DNA of 64,000 nt, taken from contig NC_057861.1 in assembly GCF_019393635.1 (NCBI RefSeq), positions 170,546,577-170,610,576 of the forward strand. The letters run 5' to 3'. The notes below the pieces were generated by a model. The model searched no databases. It worked only from the letters and a program-made list of their open reading frames with translations, and had not been told where the DNA came from. Below, one piece after another: positions 21,302 through 34,149 of this stretch (position 1 is the first letter of the stretch; every line of letters begins with the position of its first letter). The stretch comes from Dromiciops gliroides. Its lineage: Eukaryota > Chordata > Mammalia > Microbiotheria > Microbiotheriidae. Made by a program: the position numbers and the translations under genes.

Positions 21302-24300
21302 ATGGAGGGAAATAAACAGTTAATAATTTTAATTGTGAATGTGAATGGGATGAACGCTCCCATAAAATGGAAGCGAATTGCAGAGTCAATTAAAAAACAG
21401 AATCCTACAATATGCTGTTTACAAGAAACACATTTGAAGCAGAGAGATACACACAGAATAAAAGTAAAAGGCAGGAGCAGAATATATTATGCTTCAGCTA
21501 ACATAAAAAAAAGCAGGGATGACAATCTTTATCTCAGACAAAGAAAAGGCTAAAATAGATCTAATTAAAAGAGATAAGGAAGGAAACTACATCTTGCTAA
21601 AAGGTATTATAGATAATGAAGTAATATTAATATTAAACATGTATGAGCCAAGTGGTATGCTCCTCTTAGAGGAGAAGTTAAATGAGTTACAAGAGGAAAT
21701 AGACAGTAATACTATACTAGTAGGGGATCTGAATCTTCCCCTCTCAGAATTAGATAAATCTAGCCACAAATTAAATAAGAAAGAAGTGAAAGAGATGAAT
21801 AAAATACTATAAAAGTTAGACCTGATAGATGTCTGCAGAAAATTGAATGGGGATAGAAAGGAATATACCTTTTTCTCAGCAGTACATGGCACATATTCAA
21901 AAATTGACTAAGTATGAGGGCACAAAAACATCACTGTCAAATGTAGAAAGTCAGAAATAGCAAATGCATCCTTCTCAGATCATGATGTAATAAAAATTTC
22001 ACATAATAAAGAGCCATGGCTCTTTACCTTTGTAGACTGAAAATCAATTGAAAACTAAATAATTTCATTCTAAAGAATGAGTGGGTCAAACAACAAATCA
22101 TAGAAACAATCCATAACTTTATCCAAGAGAATGACAATAATGAGACAACATACCAAAATGTATAGGATGCAGCCAGAGAAGTGCTTAGGGGAAATTTTAT
22201 GGTTCTAACTGCTTACATGAATAAAAAAGAGAAAGAGGATATCAATGCATTGGGCATGCAACTTAAAAAGCTAGAAAAAGAACAATTTAGAAATCCCCAA
22301 TAAAATACTAAATTAGAAATCCTGAAAATTAAAGGAGAAATTAATAAAATTTAAAGCAAGAAAACTACAGAATTAATCACTAAATCTAAGACCTGGTTTT
22401 GTGAAAAAACCAATAAAATAGATAAACCACTGGTTAATTTGATTACAAAAAAAAAAAAAGAAAGAAAGAAGAAAACCAAATTACCAGTATCAAAAATGAA
22501 AGGAGAGGGGGCAGCTAGCTGGCACAGTGGATAAAGCACCGGCCCTGGATTCAAGAAAACCTGAGTTCAAATCCAGCCTTAGACACTTACACTTACTAGC
22601 TGTGTGACCCTGCGCAAGTTACTTAACCCTCATTGCCCCGCCAAAAAAAAAAAAAAAAAAAGGGTGATCTTACCACCAATGAAGTGGAAATTAAAGCAAT
22701 AATTAGTAACTATTTTGCCCAACTGTATGCCAATAAATTTAACTATCTAAATGAAATGGATAAATATTTACAAAAATACAAACCTCCCAGGTTAACTGAA
22801 GAGGAAATAAACTCCTTAATAAGCCCATATTAGAAAAAGAAAAGAAATTGAACAAGCCATTAATGACCTCCCTAAGAAAAAATTCCCAGGGCCAGATGAA
22901 TTTATAGGTGAATTCTACCAAACATTTAAACAACAATTAATTCCAATATTGTGCAAATTATTTGGAAAAATAGGTGAAGGAGTTCTACCAAAATCATTTT
23001 ATGACACAAATATGGTGGTGATACCAAAACCAGGCAAAGCAAAAACAGAGAAAGAAAATTATAGACTAATTTCCCTAATGAATATTGATGCTAAAATCTT
23101 AAATAAGATATTAGCAAGGAGATTACAGCAAGTGATCACCAGGATAATACACTATGACCAGGTGGGATTTATACCAGGAATGCAGGGCTGGTTCAACATT
23201 AGGAAAACTATTAACATAATCAACCACATCAATAAGAAAACTAACCAAAGTTACATAATTATCTCAATTGATGCAGAGAAAGCTTTTGACAAAATACAGC
23301 ACCCATTCCTAATAAAAACACTAGAGAGCTTAGGAATGGGTGGAGCTTTCCTTAAAATAATAAGCAGTATCTACCGAAAACCATCAGCAAGCATTATATG
23401 TAATGGGGATAAGTTAGAGGCCTGCCCAATAAGATCAGGGATGAAACAGGGATGTCCAATATCACCTCTATTATTTAATATTGTACTAGAAATGTTAGCA
23501 TTAGCAAGCAGAGAAGAAAAAGGAATTAGAATAGGCAAGAAGGAAACAAAACTATCAACTCTTTGCTGATGATACAATGGTATACTTAGAGAATCCTAGA
23601 GAATCAACTCAAAAGTTACTTGAAACAATTAACAACTTTAGCAAAGTAGCAGGATATAAAATAAATCCACATAAATCATGAGCATTTCTATACATGCCCA
23701 ACAAAGTCCAGCAGCAAGAGATTGAAAGAGAAATTCCATTTAAAGTAACAGTAGATAATATAAAATACTTGGGAGCCTACTGGCCAAGACAAACCCAGGA
23801 ACTCTATGAACACAATTACAAAACACTTTTCACACAAATCAAATGAGATCTAAATAATTGGAAAGATATCAATTGCTCATGGATAGACCAAGCTAATATA
23901 ATAGAAACAACAATTCTACCTAAATTAATGTACTTATTCAGTGCCATACCAATCAGACTATCTAGAAATTATTTTATAGAGCTAAAAAACAATAATAACA
24001 AAATTCATCTGGAAAAACAAAAAGTCAAGAATATCAAGGGAAATAATGAAAAATAATGCACAGGAAGGTTGGTTAGCTGTAACAAATCTGGAGCTTTACT
24101 ATAAAGTGGCAGTCATCAAAACTATCTGGTACTGGCTAAGAAATACAGTGGACGATCAATGGAATAGACTAGACACAGGAGACACAGTAGTAAATGACAT
24201 TAGTAATGTACTGTTTGATAAACCCAAAGACCCCAGCTTCTGGGACAGGAATTGAGTATTTGACAAAAACTGCTGGGAAATCTGGAAGAGAGTACGGCAG

Positions 24301-24820
24301 AAACTAAGCATAGCCCACCATCTGATAACTTATATTAAAATAAGGTCAAAATGGGTACATGATTTAGACATAAGAGGTTATCGATACCATAGGTAAATTA
24401 GGAGACAAAGGTAGACTACCTTTCAGACCTTTGGAAAGGAGAACACATTATGACCAAACAAGAGATAGAGAATATTATGAAATGCAAAATGGATGATTTT
24501 GATTACATTAAATTAAAAAAAATTGTACAAACAGAAGCAATGCAGAAAGCTGGGAAACAATTTTTATGGCCAGTACTTCTGATAAAGGCCTCATTTCCAA
24601 AATATATAAGAATCCACATCATTCCCCCATTGAGAAATGGTCAAAGGATATGAACAGGCAGTTTTCTGATGAAAAAATCAAAGCAATCTATTGCCATATG
24701 AAAAAATGCTCTAAATCACTATTGATTAGAGAGATGAAAATTAAAGCAACTCTGAGGTACCCCCTGACACCTCTCAGATTGGCTAATATGACAAAAAAGG
24801 AAAATAATAAATGTTGAATT
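21302..24820 (+). pseudogene. L1-B ORF2 (endonuclease-reverse transcriptase), broken
   Basis: The endonuclease start reads MEGNKQLIILIVNVNGMNAP with QETHL (21302-21553), then VGDLNLPLS (21519-21812). RT codons run from 22949 to 23569 ([53 protein letters not shown]). One extra base just before the catalytic motif (AAACTATCAACTC against AAACTATCACTC in L1-A) puts the FADD codons out of frame. C-terminal pieces follow at 24046-24255 and 24450-24817. A SINE interrupts it at 22507-22661. Confidence 0.82.
22507..22661 (+). mobile_element. Marsupial tRNA-derived SINE in L1-B
   Basis: GGGGCAGCTAGCTGGCACAG at the start, box-B-like GAGTTCAAATCCAGCC, and a 19-base A tail. It lies within ORF2 of L1-B; the flanks (AATGAAAGGAGA on the left, GGGTGATCTTACC on the right) give only a short possible duplication. 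Confidence 0.9.
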
Positions 24821-24896
24821 AGCCATGGAAAAATTGGAACACTAATGTATTGTTGGTGGAGCTGTGAACTGATCCAACCATTCTGGAGAGCAATTT

Positions 24897-24980
24897 GGAA
24901 TTATGCCCAAAGGGCATAATAATTAATAATAATAATTTGGAATTATGCCCAAAGGGCATAATAATTAATAATAATAATTC
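24897..24980 (+). repeat. 42-bp tandem duplication inside L1-B
   Basis: GGAATTATGCCCAAAGGGCA plus an AATAAT-rich tail occurs twice in a row with a 42-base period. L1-A has one GGAATTATGCCCAAAGGGC here followed by different sequence (GATAAAGCTGTGC). It is a small local rearrangement. Confidence 0.85.
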
Positions 24981-25659
24981 CCTTTGACCCATCAATACCA
25001 CTTTTGGGTCTTTTCCCAAAGAGATCATTAAAAAGGGAAAAGGACACACATGTACAAAAATATTTATAACTGCTCTTTTTCTGGTGGCAAGGAATTGGAA
25101 ATTGAGGGTATGTCCATGAATTGGGAAATGGCTGAACAAGTTGTGGTATATGAATGTAATGGAATTCGATTGTGCTGTAAGAAATGATGAGCAGGAGGAG
25201 TTCAGAGAAACCTGGAAGGATTCGAATGAACTGATGATGAGTGAGATGAGCAGCAACAGAAGAACATTTTACACAGTATCATCAACATTATGCGTTGATC
25301 AACAGTGATAGACTAGATTCTTCTCACCAATCCAATGGTACAAGAAAATTCTAAAGGACTCGTGATGGAAAAGGCTCTCCAAATCCAGAAAAAAAAAGGA
25401 ACTGTGGAATATGGATGCTGATTGGACATACTATCTCTTTTGTTTTTGGTTCTGTTGGTTTTCTGTTTTGAGGTTTTTCCTTTTTGCTCTGATTCTTCTC
25501 TTATAACATAACCAATGCAGAAATACGTTTAATGTTATTATGTATATATTACCTATATCAGATTACCTGCTGTCTAGGAGAGGGGAGGTAGGAGGGGAAG
25601 GAGTGAGAAAAATTTGAAATTGGATATCTTATATAAACAAATGTTGAAAACTATTTCTA

Positions 25660-25813
25660 GGGGCAGCTAGGTGGCGCAGTTGATAGAGCACTGGCCCTGG
25701 AGTCAGGAATAACTGAGTTCAAATCTGGCCTCTGACACTTAACACTTACTAGCTGTGTGACCCTGGGCAAGTTACTTAACCCCAATTGCCTCACTAAAAA
25801 AAAAAAAAAAAAA
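25660..25813 (+). mobile_element. Marsupial tRNA-derived SINE in the L1-B 3' region
   Basis: GGGGCAGCTAGGTGGCGCAG at the start and a poly(A) tail. Exact target duplication AAAACTATTTCTA (25647-25659 and 25814-25826). Confidence 0.95.
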
Positions 25814-25868
25814 AAACTATTTCTACAAGTAACTGGAAAATAATAAAATACTTTTATTTTTAAAAAAA

Positions 25869-26162
25869 GAATTGGTTCAAAGAGGGAATAACATACAAAC
25901 TCAAGAGGGGATAGTAATATATCTTACCCTGTGGGAAAGTAGGAGGAGAAGGGGATTGGGGGAGGGGGCAATAAAAAGCAAAATACTTTCAAGGAGGGAG
26001 AGGGGAGGGATGGAGGGATAGAATTTGGAATTCAATTTCTTCTTTTTAAATGAATGTTAAAAATTGTTTTTATGTGCAATTGTAGAAAAAATATTATTCA
26101 AAAAGAAACCCAAAACTGCAGACCCTTTGACCCAGCAATACAACTATTAAGTCTGTATTGCA

Positions 26163-26201
<39 letters not shown>

Positions 26202-26800
26202 ATCCCAAGGGACTTATATATACAAACATATTTATAATAGCTTTTTTGTTGTGGATAAAATGGAACTTGAATAGGTATTTATCAATAGGGAAATGTCTGA
26301 ACATGTTGTGCTATATGATTGTGTGGGACTGCTGTTGTGTTATATTATGCTATAAGAAATGACATAGGGGATGATTTCAGAAAATATGGCAAGACCTATG
26401 TGAATTATAGTGCACAGTAACAGCATTGTAGTGATGATGATCAACTAAGAAAGACTTTACTACTCTGATCAAGGAAATGATCCAGACAATCCCAGAGAAC
26501 TCATGATGTAAAAATGCTATCCACTTCTAGAGATAGAACTGATGAACTCTGAGTGTATATTTCAGTATAATTTTCTCACTTTTTTTCTTGCTTTAAAAAT
26601 ATATGGTTAATATGAAATGTATTTTGCATGCTTTCACATGTATACTTGAGACTGTCTCTATTGCCTTCTCAGTGGATATTGGAAGGAGGGTGACAGAGGT
26701 AGAAAATTTGGATTCAAAATTTAAAGGAAAGAATATTAAATCAATATATTTTTTTAAATTAAAGAGCAAATAAAAAAATTGTATGTCTCATTCTGAAAAT
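25869..26800 (+). mobile_element. Old L1 3'-end fragment (L1-D)
   Basis: It resembles the 3' region of L1 on the plus strand: CCCTTTGACCCAGCAATACA, ACAAACATATTTATAATAGC and GGGAAATGTCTGAACATGTT compare with 10419-10580 of L1-A. It is A-rich and ends near 26800. A (GT)n microsatellite lies within it (26166-26198). The first 200 bases are G/A-rich inter-ORF-like sequence. Confidence 0.6.
26166..26198. repeat. (GT)n microsatellite
   Basis: A perfect TG/GT dinucleotide run of about 16 units. Confidence 0.95.
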
Positions 26801-28047
26801 TGAGTCTATCACATATCTTTTACATGATAGGTAGCATAGTTCCAATTCCCCTCATGTCCTTTTTTTTGTCTTTCAAAGCCAAACTGATTAAACTTTGGGG
26901 TAACTACATTTTGTGTGTTTTTTATTCCATTATTTAGGACTAAAACTGGTAGTTACATAGAGACTTTAGGCGCGGATTATTGTTTAAGTTGAATGAGAAT
27001 TTAAAAAAAGGAATATCTTTAAAGAAATATTATTTGCCTTGCCAACCTTGCCCTTTCCTGCCCCAAATTTGTTAAAAGTTAAATAAATTGACTTATTTGA
27101 GAAGAAATTCAAACTTATAAGATTTGCCCCAACTTCTACTAACCATACCATAGTGTGCTTGTATGGAAACAATTATCATGTTAACACATGAGATTCACAG
27201 AATATATGTTTGCAAATACTCTAAATGCTGACATAACTATTTCTTCCGTATGGGATTTAACATTCCAAACGTTCTAAGTGTTTTGAAATGTTTAAAAGAA
27301 GTAATAGGGAAAACATATGTTCCCTCACCTTGGTTTGCATAATGATTCATTAAAGAAAAAGGAACTAACTAAATAAGATCAATCTGGCCTAGGTAAAATA
27401 TTATTTGGTGTGTAGCAGTTAGCCTCTGGAGAAAAGTATTTGAATATTTAGACTAGCAAGTTTAATACCATAGTGTAGATATGGGGCAGGAAAAACACCT
27501 GCTGCTAATGTTTTCAATTAATGTAACTTTAGAGTCGATCTTTATGAGTCCAGACATAACAACTTAACATTGCCTTATGTGCCCTTAATATTAGAAACCA
27601 AAGATAGCTAATACTAAATATGATTTATAAGATGGATTATAATTGTTCACACTTCCATTTCACAAGGTTTGTTATGTATTCACCACACCATGTATTTTTG
27701 GCATGGATCAAATTTTATGGCCTATTCCCAAACGCACACCATTCCAGAAAATATAAACTATGTTTGCCTTTAGTTTATCAAAGGGAAACTTTTGCTATTT
27801 TTTGTGGGCATGCATAGGTGTAAATATACATATATGTGTATATATGTCAGCATGCATGTATAGATGCATTCATACACAAATATTCTAGGAAATTAGAATG
27901 AAATATGAATTCATATTTTTATGATTCAGTTTATTCACAATCCCACCCCTATCAAATCATTAACATATAAAGGCTTTAAGCATGACTTGCACAAGATAAA
28001 TTTTTGGGAGAAATTTAGAGGTTGTTTTAAATTTCTTAACATTTGTT
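26801..28047. other. Unassigned A/T-rich sequence
   Basis: About 1.2 kb of apparently unique A/T-rich DNA. The only patterns I see are a TATATGTG/TATGTAT-rich stretch around 27825-27875 and AT-rich tracts. No coding frame longer than about 65 codons and no repeat that I recognise. Confidence 0.4.
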
Positions 28048-28063
28048 AGAAGTGTTCACATTT

Positions 28064-28220
28064 GGGGCAGCGAGGTGGCGCAGTGGATAGAGCACTGGCC
28101 CTGGAGTCAGGAGCACCTGAGTTCAAATCTGGCCTCAGACACTTAACACTTACTAGCTGTGTGACCCTGGGCAAGTCACTTAACCCCAATTGCCTCACTA
28201 AAAAAAAAAAAAAAAAAAAA
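28064..28220 (+). mobile_element. Marsupial tRNA-derived SINE (young)
   Basis: GGGGCAGCGAGGTGGCGCAG start, ATTGCCTCACT then an A tail of about 20. Exact 16-bp target duplication AGAAGTGTTCACATTT (28048-28063 and 28221-28236). Confidence 0.97.
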
Positions 28221-28236
28221 AGAAGTGTTCACATTT

Positions 28237-29760
28237 CTTACTGCTGCTCTCATACCAAAGATCAATGATTCAGATGTGATTTCCTGATAACCTATATAAT
28301 ATGGGCAAATATATCATAATACATTTGTGATTGTAGCTGAATATGAGAAATCCTTTCCAAAGAGGATCTCTGAGGCACTAATTCTAAGACTAATGAACAA
28401 ACAACCAAACAAACAAAAGCCCAGGATTAGGTTAAAAGATTTTGAATTAGAAGTGACCTTGTAGGCAATTTAATCCAAATATCTCTATTTACAAATGATA
28501 AGACTGAAACTTCTAGATCTTCAATGATTTGCCCATGGTCACATAAATAACGTAAATGAGAGGTGGGATTTAACTGGTTTTCCTGTCAAATCACTTGGAA
28601 AATGACAAGTCTGGACTCAGTGTTCTCTAAGGTCTCTTCCATCTTTTAAGTCTAAAGATAGAATACAATTATAAGGGATGGAGGACAGAGTGACAGAATT
28701 GAGTATTGGAAACAATTAGAAAGGACTCTGGAGTTTGAATGGGTGTGCTGGGAAGAGTGAGTAAGCTGTGGAGTCACAAACAATCTTGTCTCTAATTCAT
28801 TCATTCATTCATCTTTGTTAGATGGCCATTTCACTAGGGTCTTTTCTGTGGACATTGCCCAGCAAGGATAAAATACTCATGGAAGTAGTTCTCTGCTCAG
28901 AATTAAATATTATATTTTATTCAACTCAAGTAGTTTCAAGTTAATTTAAAGTATTTTAGTCATGCTAAAAATTTAGTTGTACTCTTTAGTCTAGAAACAG
29001 ATAAAATACCTAAGGGAACAGGGTTGAATTTGTGTTATTAATTATAATGTGTTTCTAGTTATATATTTGAATACATGGGAACATATTCATATAGGTGAAA
29101 ATTTAAATGCAAGTATATATAAAATATGTACATTTATAGAATTATACATATATTTAAATATAGATTTCTTATGCTTAGAGATGTACTCAGATTCAATTTG
29201 TCAGGTCACTTTGCCACGTAGAAACTTTACTCTTCTGACATCATTGTAATTAACAAATATTAATTGATAACATGCTTTGCACAATGCCACAGAGTAGGCA
29301 TTATGTGTGGAAGAGGCCCAAATCCAGCCCATAAGGAGTGTTGATCTTCAAGCAAATAATCTGTAATAGTCACCATTGAAGAGAAAGGGCATGACTGAGA
29401 ATTTTTTTGTATTTAAGGAAAATATACATGTATAATATATTATATATGAATATATGTGGAGAGAGACAGAGAGAAAGAGACACAGAGAGATTCACATGGC
29501 GTGGTTCTGAAAAAACTCTATATGTTTTATTGAACAATGACAGGGAAATGTGTTCCTGTCTTTTCTCCTTTCATCAAGAATAACATTGAAACATACTCCA
29601 AAAGCTCCAGGTAATGTGTCCCAAGATTGCTCAGCTCTCTTAAAAAGATGACTATGCCTACTGTGAGTTAAGATTAGCAGCTTCCCTGAGTAGAGCTGAC
29701 AAACTGTGGGATTTCTGGGACTATATAGAAATAGCTCAGTCTTCATTGCTCTCTATGTAT
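28237..29760. other. Mostly unassigned sequence with a CORE-SINE/MIR fragment
   Basis: Bases 28440-28640 look like an old minus-strand CORE-SINE (AAATGATAAGACTGAAACTT, GATTTGCCCATGGTCACA). The remainder is A/T-rich and unassigned, including a TATATAT-rich stretch near 29430 and a short AGAGA-rich stretch near 29462-29492. Confidence 0.4.
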
Positions 29761-29769
29761 AATAGAGCT

Positions 29770-30010
29770 AATTATAATAGTTATTATTTACATAGCACTT
29801 TATATATATTATTTTATCCTCACAAGAACTCTGGGAGAAAGGTACTATTATTTTCCTGATTTTACAGATGAGGAAACTGAGGCAGACAGCTTAAGTTACT
29901 TGCTTAGAATCACAAAGATAGTGTTTGAGGCTCAATTTGAAATCAGTTCATCCTGAACTCAGGTTCAGGGCCTCTTCACCACAGCACTTTGCTCACTCTG
30001 AATCACCTCT
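29770..30010 (-). repeat. CORE-SINE (MIR/THER1-type)
   Basis: TTTACAGATGAGGAAACTGA (near 29861) followed by GGCAGACAGCTTAAGTTACT is the reverse complement of the CORE/MIR 3' half, with the tRNA-like part to its right. It is an old copy. Confidence 0.75.
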
Positions 30011-30359
30011 CTATCCTGAACTACACTTCGTTACTCAGCAGTATTATTAAAAAAAATGTGAAAAATAATGGAGGTGACACTGAAATTATTCAAGTAAAAT
30101 CTTGATGTTGCCTCATCATATATATTTCTAGTGAGGTTACTTGTTCTGGAATAGGTTGGATTCAATGATCTATGAGGTCGTTCCTGTCTCTGAGATCATG
30201 TGGTTGTGTGAAAAAAAAAAAATCCATGTTTTGTATGCATGTGTATGTGGTTCTTTTCTTCAAAATTTTCACATAAGGACATTCTGATGTAGCTTTAAAC
30301 TAGAAACAGAGAGTTTAAAAATGAAAAGGGAGGTTCAACTCCTCATGTGATCACATATT

Positions 30360-30540
30360 GAAGTCTGGAAGGGGCCTTAGAGAAAATGAAGTCCAGTGTC
30401 TTCATTTTACAGAGGAGGAAGCTAAGATTGAGAAGCGAAATAAGTGATTTCTCCAAGATCACACCATGAGGTATATAGGTGGGTCTAAAGTCCTGGTCTC
30501 CTGAACATCAGATGCATATTGTTTCCATTGCCCCATACTG
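30360..30540 (-). repeat. CORE-SINE/MIR-type fragment
   Basis: CATTTTACAGAGGAGGAAGC and GATTTCTCCAAGATCACA mark an old minus-strand MIR-like element. Confidence 0.65.
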
Positions 30541-30879
30541 GTTTTATTCTCTGCCTTTCCTCAGGATTAGAGCCCCACAGAAATAGGAAATACCAGATGA
30601 TTCCAGGAAAGATTTTTTTAAATATGATATCCATTATTTAAAAGTATTATCACTGTTAATATCTAGAATAGCACAATGCCTGCAAGGAATTCATGATTAT
30701 TAAGGTGTGATTTGGCTTTAAGATAGTTGATTTATATGAAATAAAAGCTAAGCTAGTGCTCAGGAATGAAAAAATCACATACCCCAAAGCACTGTTTCTA
30801 GGTGATTTTCTTCTCATCTTGATTCATGAAGTCAGGTATCACATGGAGGGTATGGTTTTTATCAACTAAAGAGAAAACA

Positions 30880-31240
30880 TTGGAAATGAGACAAGAAAAG
30901 AACAAAAAAGTGCATTTATGAGTGGTTTGGCAAACACTATGCATTTTCGCCTTGAAAGCCTATTAGGACTTTTCAATTGTGTGGCTTTCACACTCCTTTT
31001 TATTTTATAAAATAGGAAATGATTACCATTTTGTGTAATGCATTGTACAGGTTTAATAGGATTGCACTCTTGCCGAGTACTGTAGTAACAAATAAATGCA
31101 ATGGAGAATTGCTGACACCATCGAAAACTGCTAGTTCAACATAAATGGTTTCTGTAAATAAATCTCGTGTAATTTCCCTATATGTCTTGACTGCTGCTTT
31201 CAGCTTTGCTCACAAGCAAGTGGTTACACTGAGCTAGCCA
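30880..31240. other. Candidate conserved non-coding element
   Basis: A repeat-free stretch with balanced composition and few simple-sequence tracts, containing TGCATTTTCGCCTTGAAAGC, AATGCATTGTACAGG and CTTGCCGAGTACTG. It retains CpGs in an A/T-rich environment. The call is by appearance only; no alignment was possible. Confidence 0.25.
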
Positions 31241-31530
31241 GGACTTTTATTTTTATCTCTTCTGCATGGTCATGGCCTAGTAGTAGTTCAAACACACAGC
31301 CCTGAAGTGTGAAGAGACACAATCTCACACAGAAGCGTGGCTGGCTGGGAACTTGGGTATCTTCCCACTTAGCAGATGGCCAGAAAGCTACGGGTGCAGG
31401 ACAAATACATGAGCAAAAAGGGGAAAGAAGGGGCTGGTTGCATTTCTGTGCTCACTTTCATTAGACTTCAGAGGGAGGTGGTACAATTTTCACTTTAATG
31501 TTCCATTTCCCAAAATAATTACCATCTTTA
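31241..31530. other. Unassigned sequence
   Basis: About 290 bases without recognisable repeat or coding sequence, lying between the candidate conserved element and a SINE. Confidence 0.4.
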
Positions 31531-31670
31531 GGGGGCAGCTAGGTGGCACAGTGGATAAAGTACTGGCCCTGGATTTAGGAGGACCTGAGTTCAAATCTGG
31601 CAGCAGACACTTGGCACTTACTAGCTGTGTAACCCTGGACAATTCACTTAACCCTCATTGCCCTACCAAA
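31531..31670 (+). mobile_element. Marsupial tRNA-derived SINE
   Basis: GGGGGCAGCTAGGTGGCACA start, with internal changes (GGCAGCAGACACTTGG). An imperfect target duplication AATAATTACCATCTT on the left and AATAATTATCACCATCTT on the right suggests an older copy. Confidence 0.88.
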
Positions 31671-31929
31671 ATAATAATAATTATCACCATCTTCTTTAAA
31701 AAATAGTGAGTGCTACCATTCTCTGAAAAAGATGAAAAGGGTAATTAAGTACTCAATTATACTGACCTTATATCAAGGGTTCTTGGATATAAATAGCATG
31801 GTTTTTTTAAAGTTACTTGAGTTAGATTTTCTATTATTTATTAACTGAAATCAGGTAAAGGAATCATTGAAATTCCCTTCAATTGTCTTCAACACACATT
31901 TAATTTGTATTTTCTGTGTGACAGGTTCT

Positions 31930-32380
31930 TTCTAGGTATTGGGCATACAGACACAAAAATGAAACAGTCCCTGCCCTCAGGGAACTTATAGTCTATAATA
32001 ATACTTATAATAACTGTTATTGTTGTTGTTGTTATAATCTGTAATAATTTACATACTTTATGGCATTATATAAGAATGATTATATTACAATAACTACTAT
32101 GTCATATAATATTATTATGTAATATCACAGGGTTCCATATCTACATGGTTTATAATATTAATGTTATTATACAACAGCATAAGATTTGCAAAGCTCATTA
32201 CATATATCAACTCATTTGATTCTCACATGGACTCTGTATTACCTTTTACAGAGGAGAAAACTGACACTGAAAGGTCAAGTGGCTTGCCCAAGATCACACA
32301 GATAATAAGTATTGAAGGAAGGATTTGAATCCAGACCTTCCTAATTCCAAGTCCAACACTGTCTATTGAGCCACTCTCTA
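31930..32380 (-). repeat. Old interspersed repeats, including a CORE-SINE
   Basis: Bases 31930-32000 contain the dispersed-repeat phrase GTCCCTGCCCTCAGGGAACT. Bases 32170-32380 show CCTTTTACAGAGGAGAAAAC and GGCTTGCCCAAGATCACACA, a minus-strand CORE-SINE. An ATTATT-rich stretch lies between. Confidence 0.6.
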
Positions 32381-33080
32381 TTAAAGTCTCATAATCTCCC
32401 TCTTATCCCTAATTTTATGCATCGAGTCCCTTCTCTTCTCCCTTTACCCATCTTAGAGGAGGAGGTGGCCCTTTCTCTCATAAGGCTAAACCCTCTACTT
32501 GTGCCCTTGATCCCATCCTCTGGAACTTTCCTTGTCAATTATAACCCTTTTCTTTCCAGTTTTCAATCATTCACCCATTGGCTGCTTCCTTTCCATCTCT
32601 ATGTCAGCTGAAATTTCTCCTATCCTCAACAATAGAAGAAACAGAGATATAATTTTAATTTGAAATAAAGATCTTCATCCACATATGTATGTATGTGCAC
32701 ATTTGATCATGCATTTATACATACATATATGCATATGCACATATGTTCATACATATATACATATATAATTTGCTTTATCAATTTAAAAAATGCATTGCAT
32801 CAATTGATGCAGCTTGGTCCTTTGAGATAGCCTCAAATTCTAGTCCTTCTACTCTCCAAAACCAAAAATATCTGGCATTGCTTGATCCTATTACCATCCT
32901 TTCAAGCTAATGCCCTGTATCTGTCCTCTTTTTTCATAGCTATTCTCCTAGAAGTAAGTGTCTATACTCATTAGCTTCCCCATCATACCTCTCAATCCTA
33001 GACTCATTGCAACCTGGATTCTGACCCCAGTATCTATAGCATACTTCCCTTCTGAAGTCACTAATGTTCTCTGTATTAGA
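32381..33080 (+). mobile_element. Old CR1/L2-clade LINE fragment
   Basis: Translated in broken frames, the plus strand resembles the CR1/L2 RT region before motif A: GACTCATTGCAACCTGGATT followed by GAAGTCACTAATGTTCTC matches the pattern QPGF...ALTKVTND. It is interrupted by an ATACATAT-rich microsatellite (32680-32770). Many stops. Confidence 0.45.
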
Positions 33081-33470
33081 TTATCATAATTTGCACAGTG
33101 AGGTGTGAGACAAAAATATCTAATTCAGTCTTGGGCTAAGATAAGAGGATGCAGCTTTCGTTCACAAGAAGAGGACTGTCCCACTGAACTCTGCTCTCAT
33201 CAGATTATGTCTAAAACACTGTTTGTTTCTGAATGTTACAATTTAGAAAGAACTTCAGTAAGGTGGCAAGAATGCAGAATAGGGCACCTGTGTTGATGAA
33301 AATTCATGAGTCCTTGTCATATGAGGATCTTCTGAAGAAACTGATAATATTTAGTCTGGAAAAAAATAAAATTTGTGGGAGGGGATGGTATGACTGGTGT
33401 CTTCAAGCATTTCAAAGATTGACATGTGGTTTTGTTTTTGTTTTTGTTTTTGCTTAAACCAGCAGCAATG
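33081..33470 (+). mobile_element. Old CR1/L3-type LINE 3' fragment
   Basis: ATTTAGAAAGAACTTCAGTA, TATGAGGATCTTCTGAAGAA and GTATGACTGGTGTCTTCAAG follow the order of a common CR1-type 3' end. The family is inferred from remembered consensus. A (TTTTTG)n tract is at 33430-33453. Confidence 0.4.
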
Positions 33471-33639
33471 TGTGGAAGTTGCAAAGAGGAAAATGTAATT
33501 AAACACTATTGATTATCTCTTTTATCTGAGTGTTTTCTATTGCCCAAATTTTCATGACACTGTTTTCTCTTGGTTCTCCTCTTACTTGTAACTACCATTT
33601 TGACTTTCTATCATAAAAAATGTTAATGTCCCTTGACTA

Positions 33640-33790
33640 GAACTCTGATTTGGTCTCTCTCTTCATCAGTCTCTCTGTCTCACTGTTTCTATGTGTCTAT
33701 CTGTCTCTCTTTATCTCTGTCTGTCTCTGTCATTCTTACTTTGTCCCTGTCTGTCCTTCCCACTCTCCCTCTCCCCCCACCCTTCTTTCT
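33640..33790. repeat. TCTC/TCTG-rich low-complexity tract
   Basis: A pyrimidine-rich imperfect tandem (CTGTCTCTCTTTATCTCTGT). Open frames over it are low-complexity artefacts. Confidence 0.8.
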
Positions 33791-34149
33791 CTGTCCAGAG
33801 CTCCAGTACCACATCTCCAAATTTCTAATAGATGTATACATTTGGATTGTCCACAAACACTTGAAACTTAGCATGTCTACAAAAGAGCCCATTAGATGAT
33901 CCCCTAAAAGTGTCCTGCAGACAGCTGGAATCAGCTCTTGAAAGCTGATTGTTAAATTTTCATTGTGAAAATTTATACCTCAGAAATAGGCAAATGAAGA
34001 AATCAAGGCTTGTTTTATAGTATTGTTGATTGTCTAGCCTTAAGGAAGTAATGATTACAATGAAAATTAAGCTTTAAAATGTGTCATGGGATTTTGGAAA
34101 GCTAGTTGTTAAGCAAATACCAGCATATTACTTCCTGAAACCTTTGCCT

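Larger units (their letters stand above)
19501..25868 (+). mobile_element. L1-B: near full-length but inactive L1
   Basis: It begins GGGCCGAGCCAAGATGGTGG, the L1 5' end. It carries a 5' UTR (to about 19885), ORF1 (19886-20737), an A/G-rich inter-ORF region (20740-21300), ORF2 (21302 to about 24820) and a 3' region ending in GGAAAATAATAAAATACTTT and T/A-rich sequence near 25868. Two SINEs are inserted (22507-22661, 25660-25813). Stops and frameshifts occur throughout both ORFs. Part of its ORF1 is duplicated in inverted orientation beside ERV copy 2. Confidence 0.85.
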
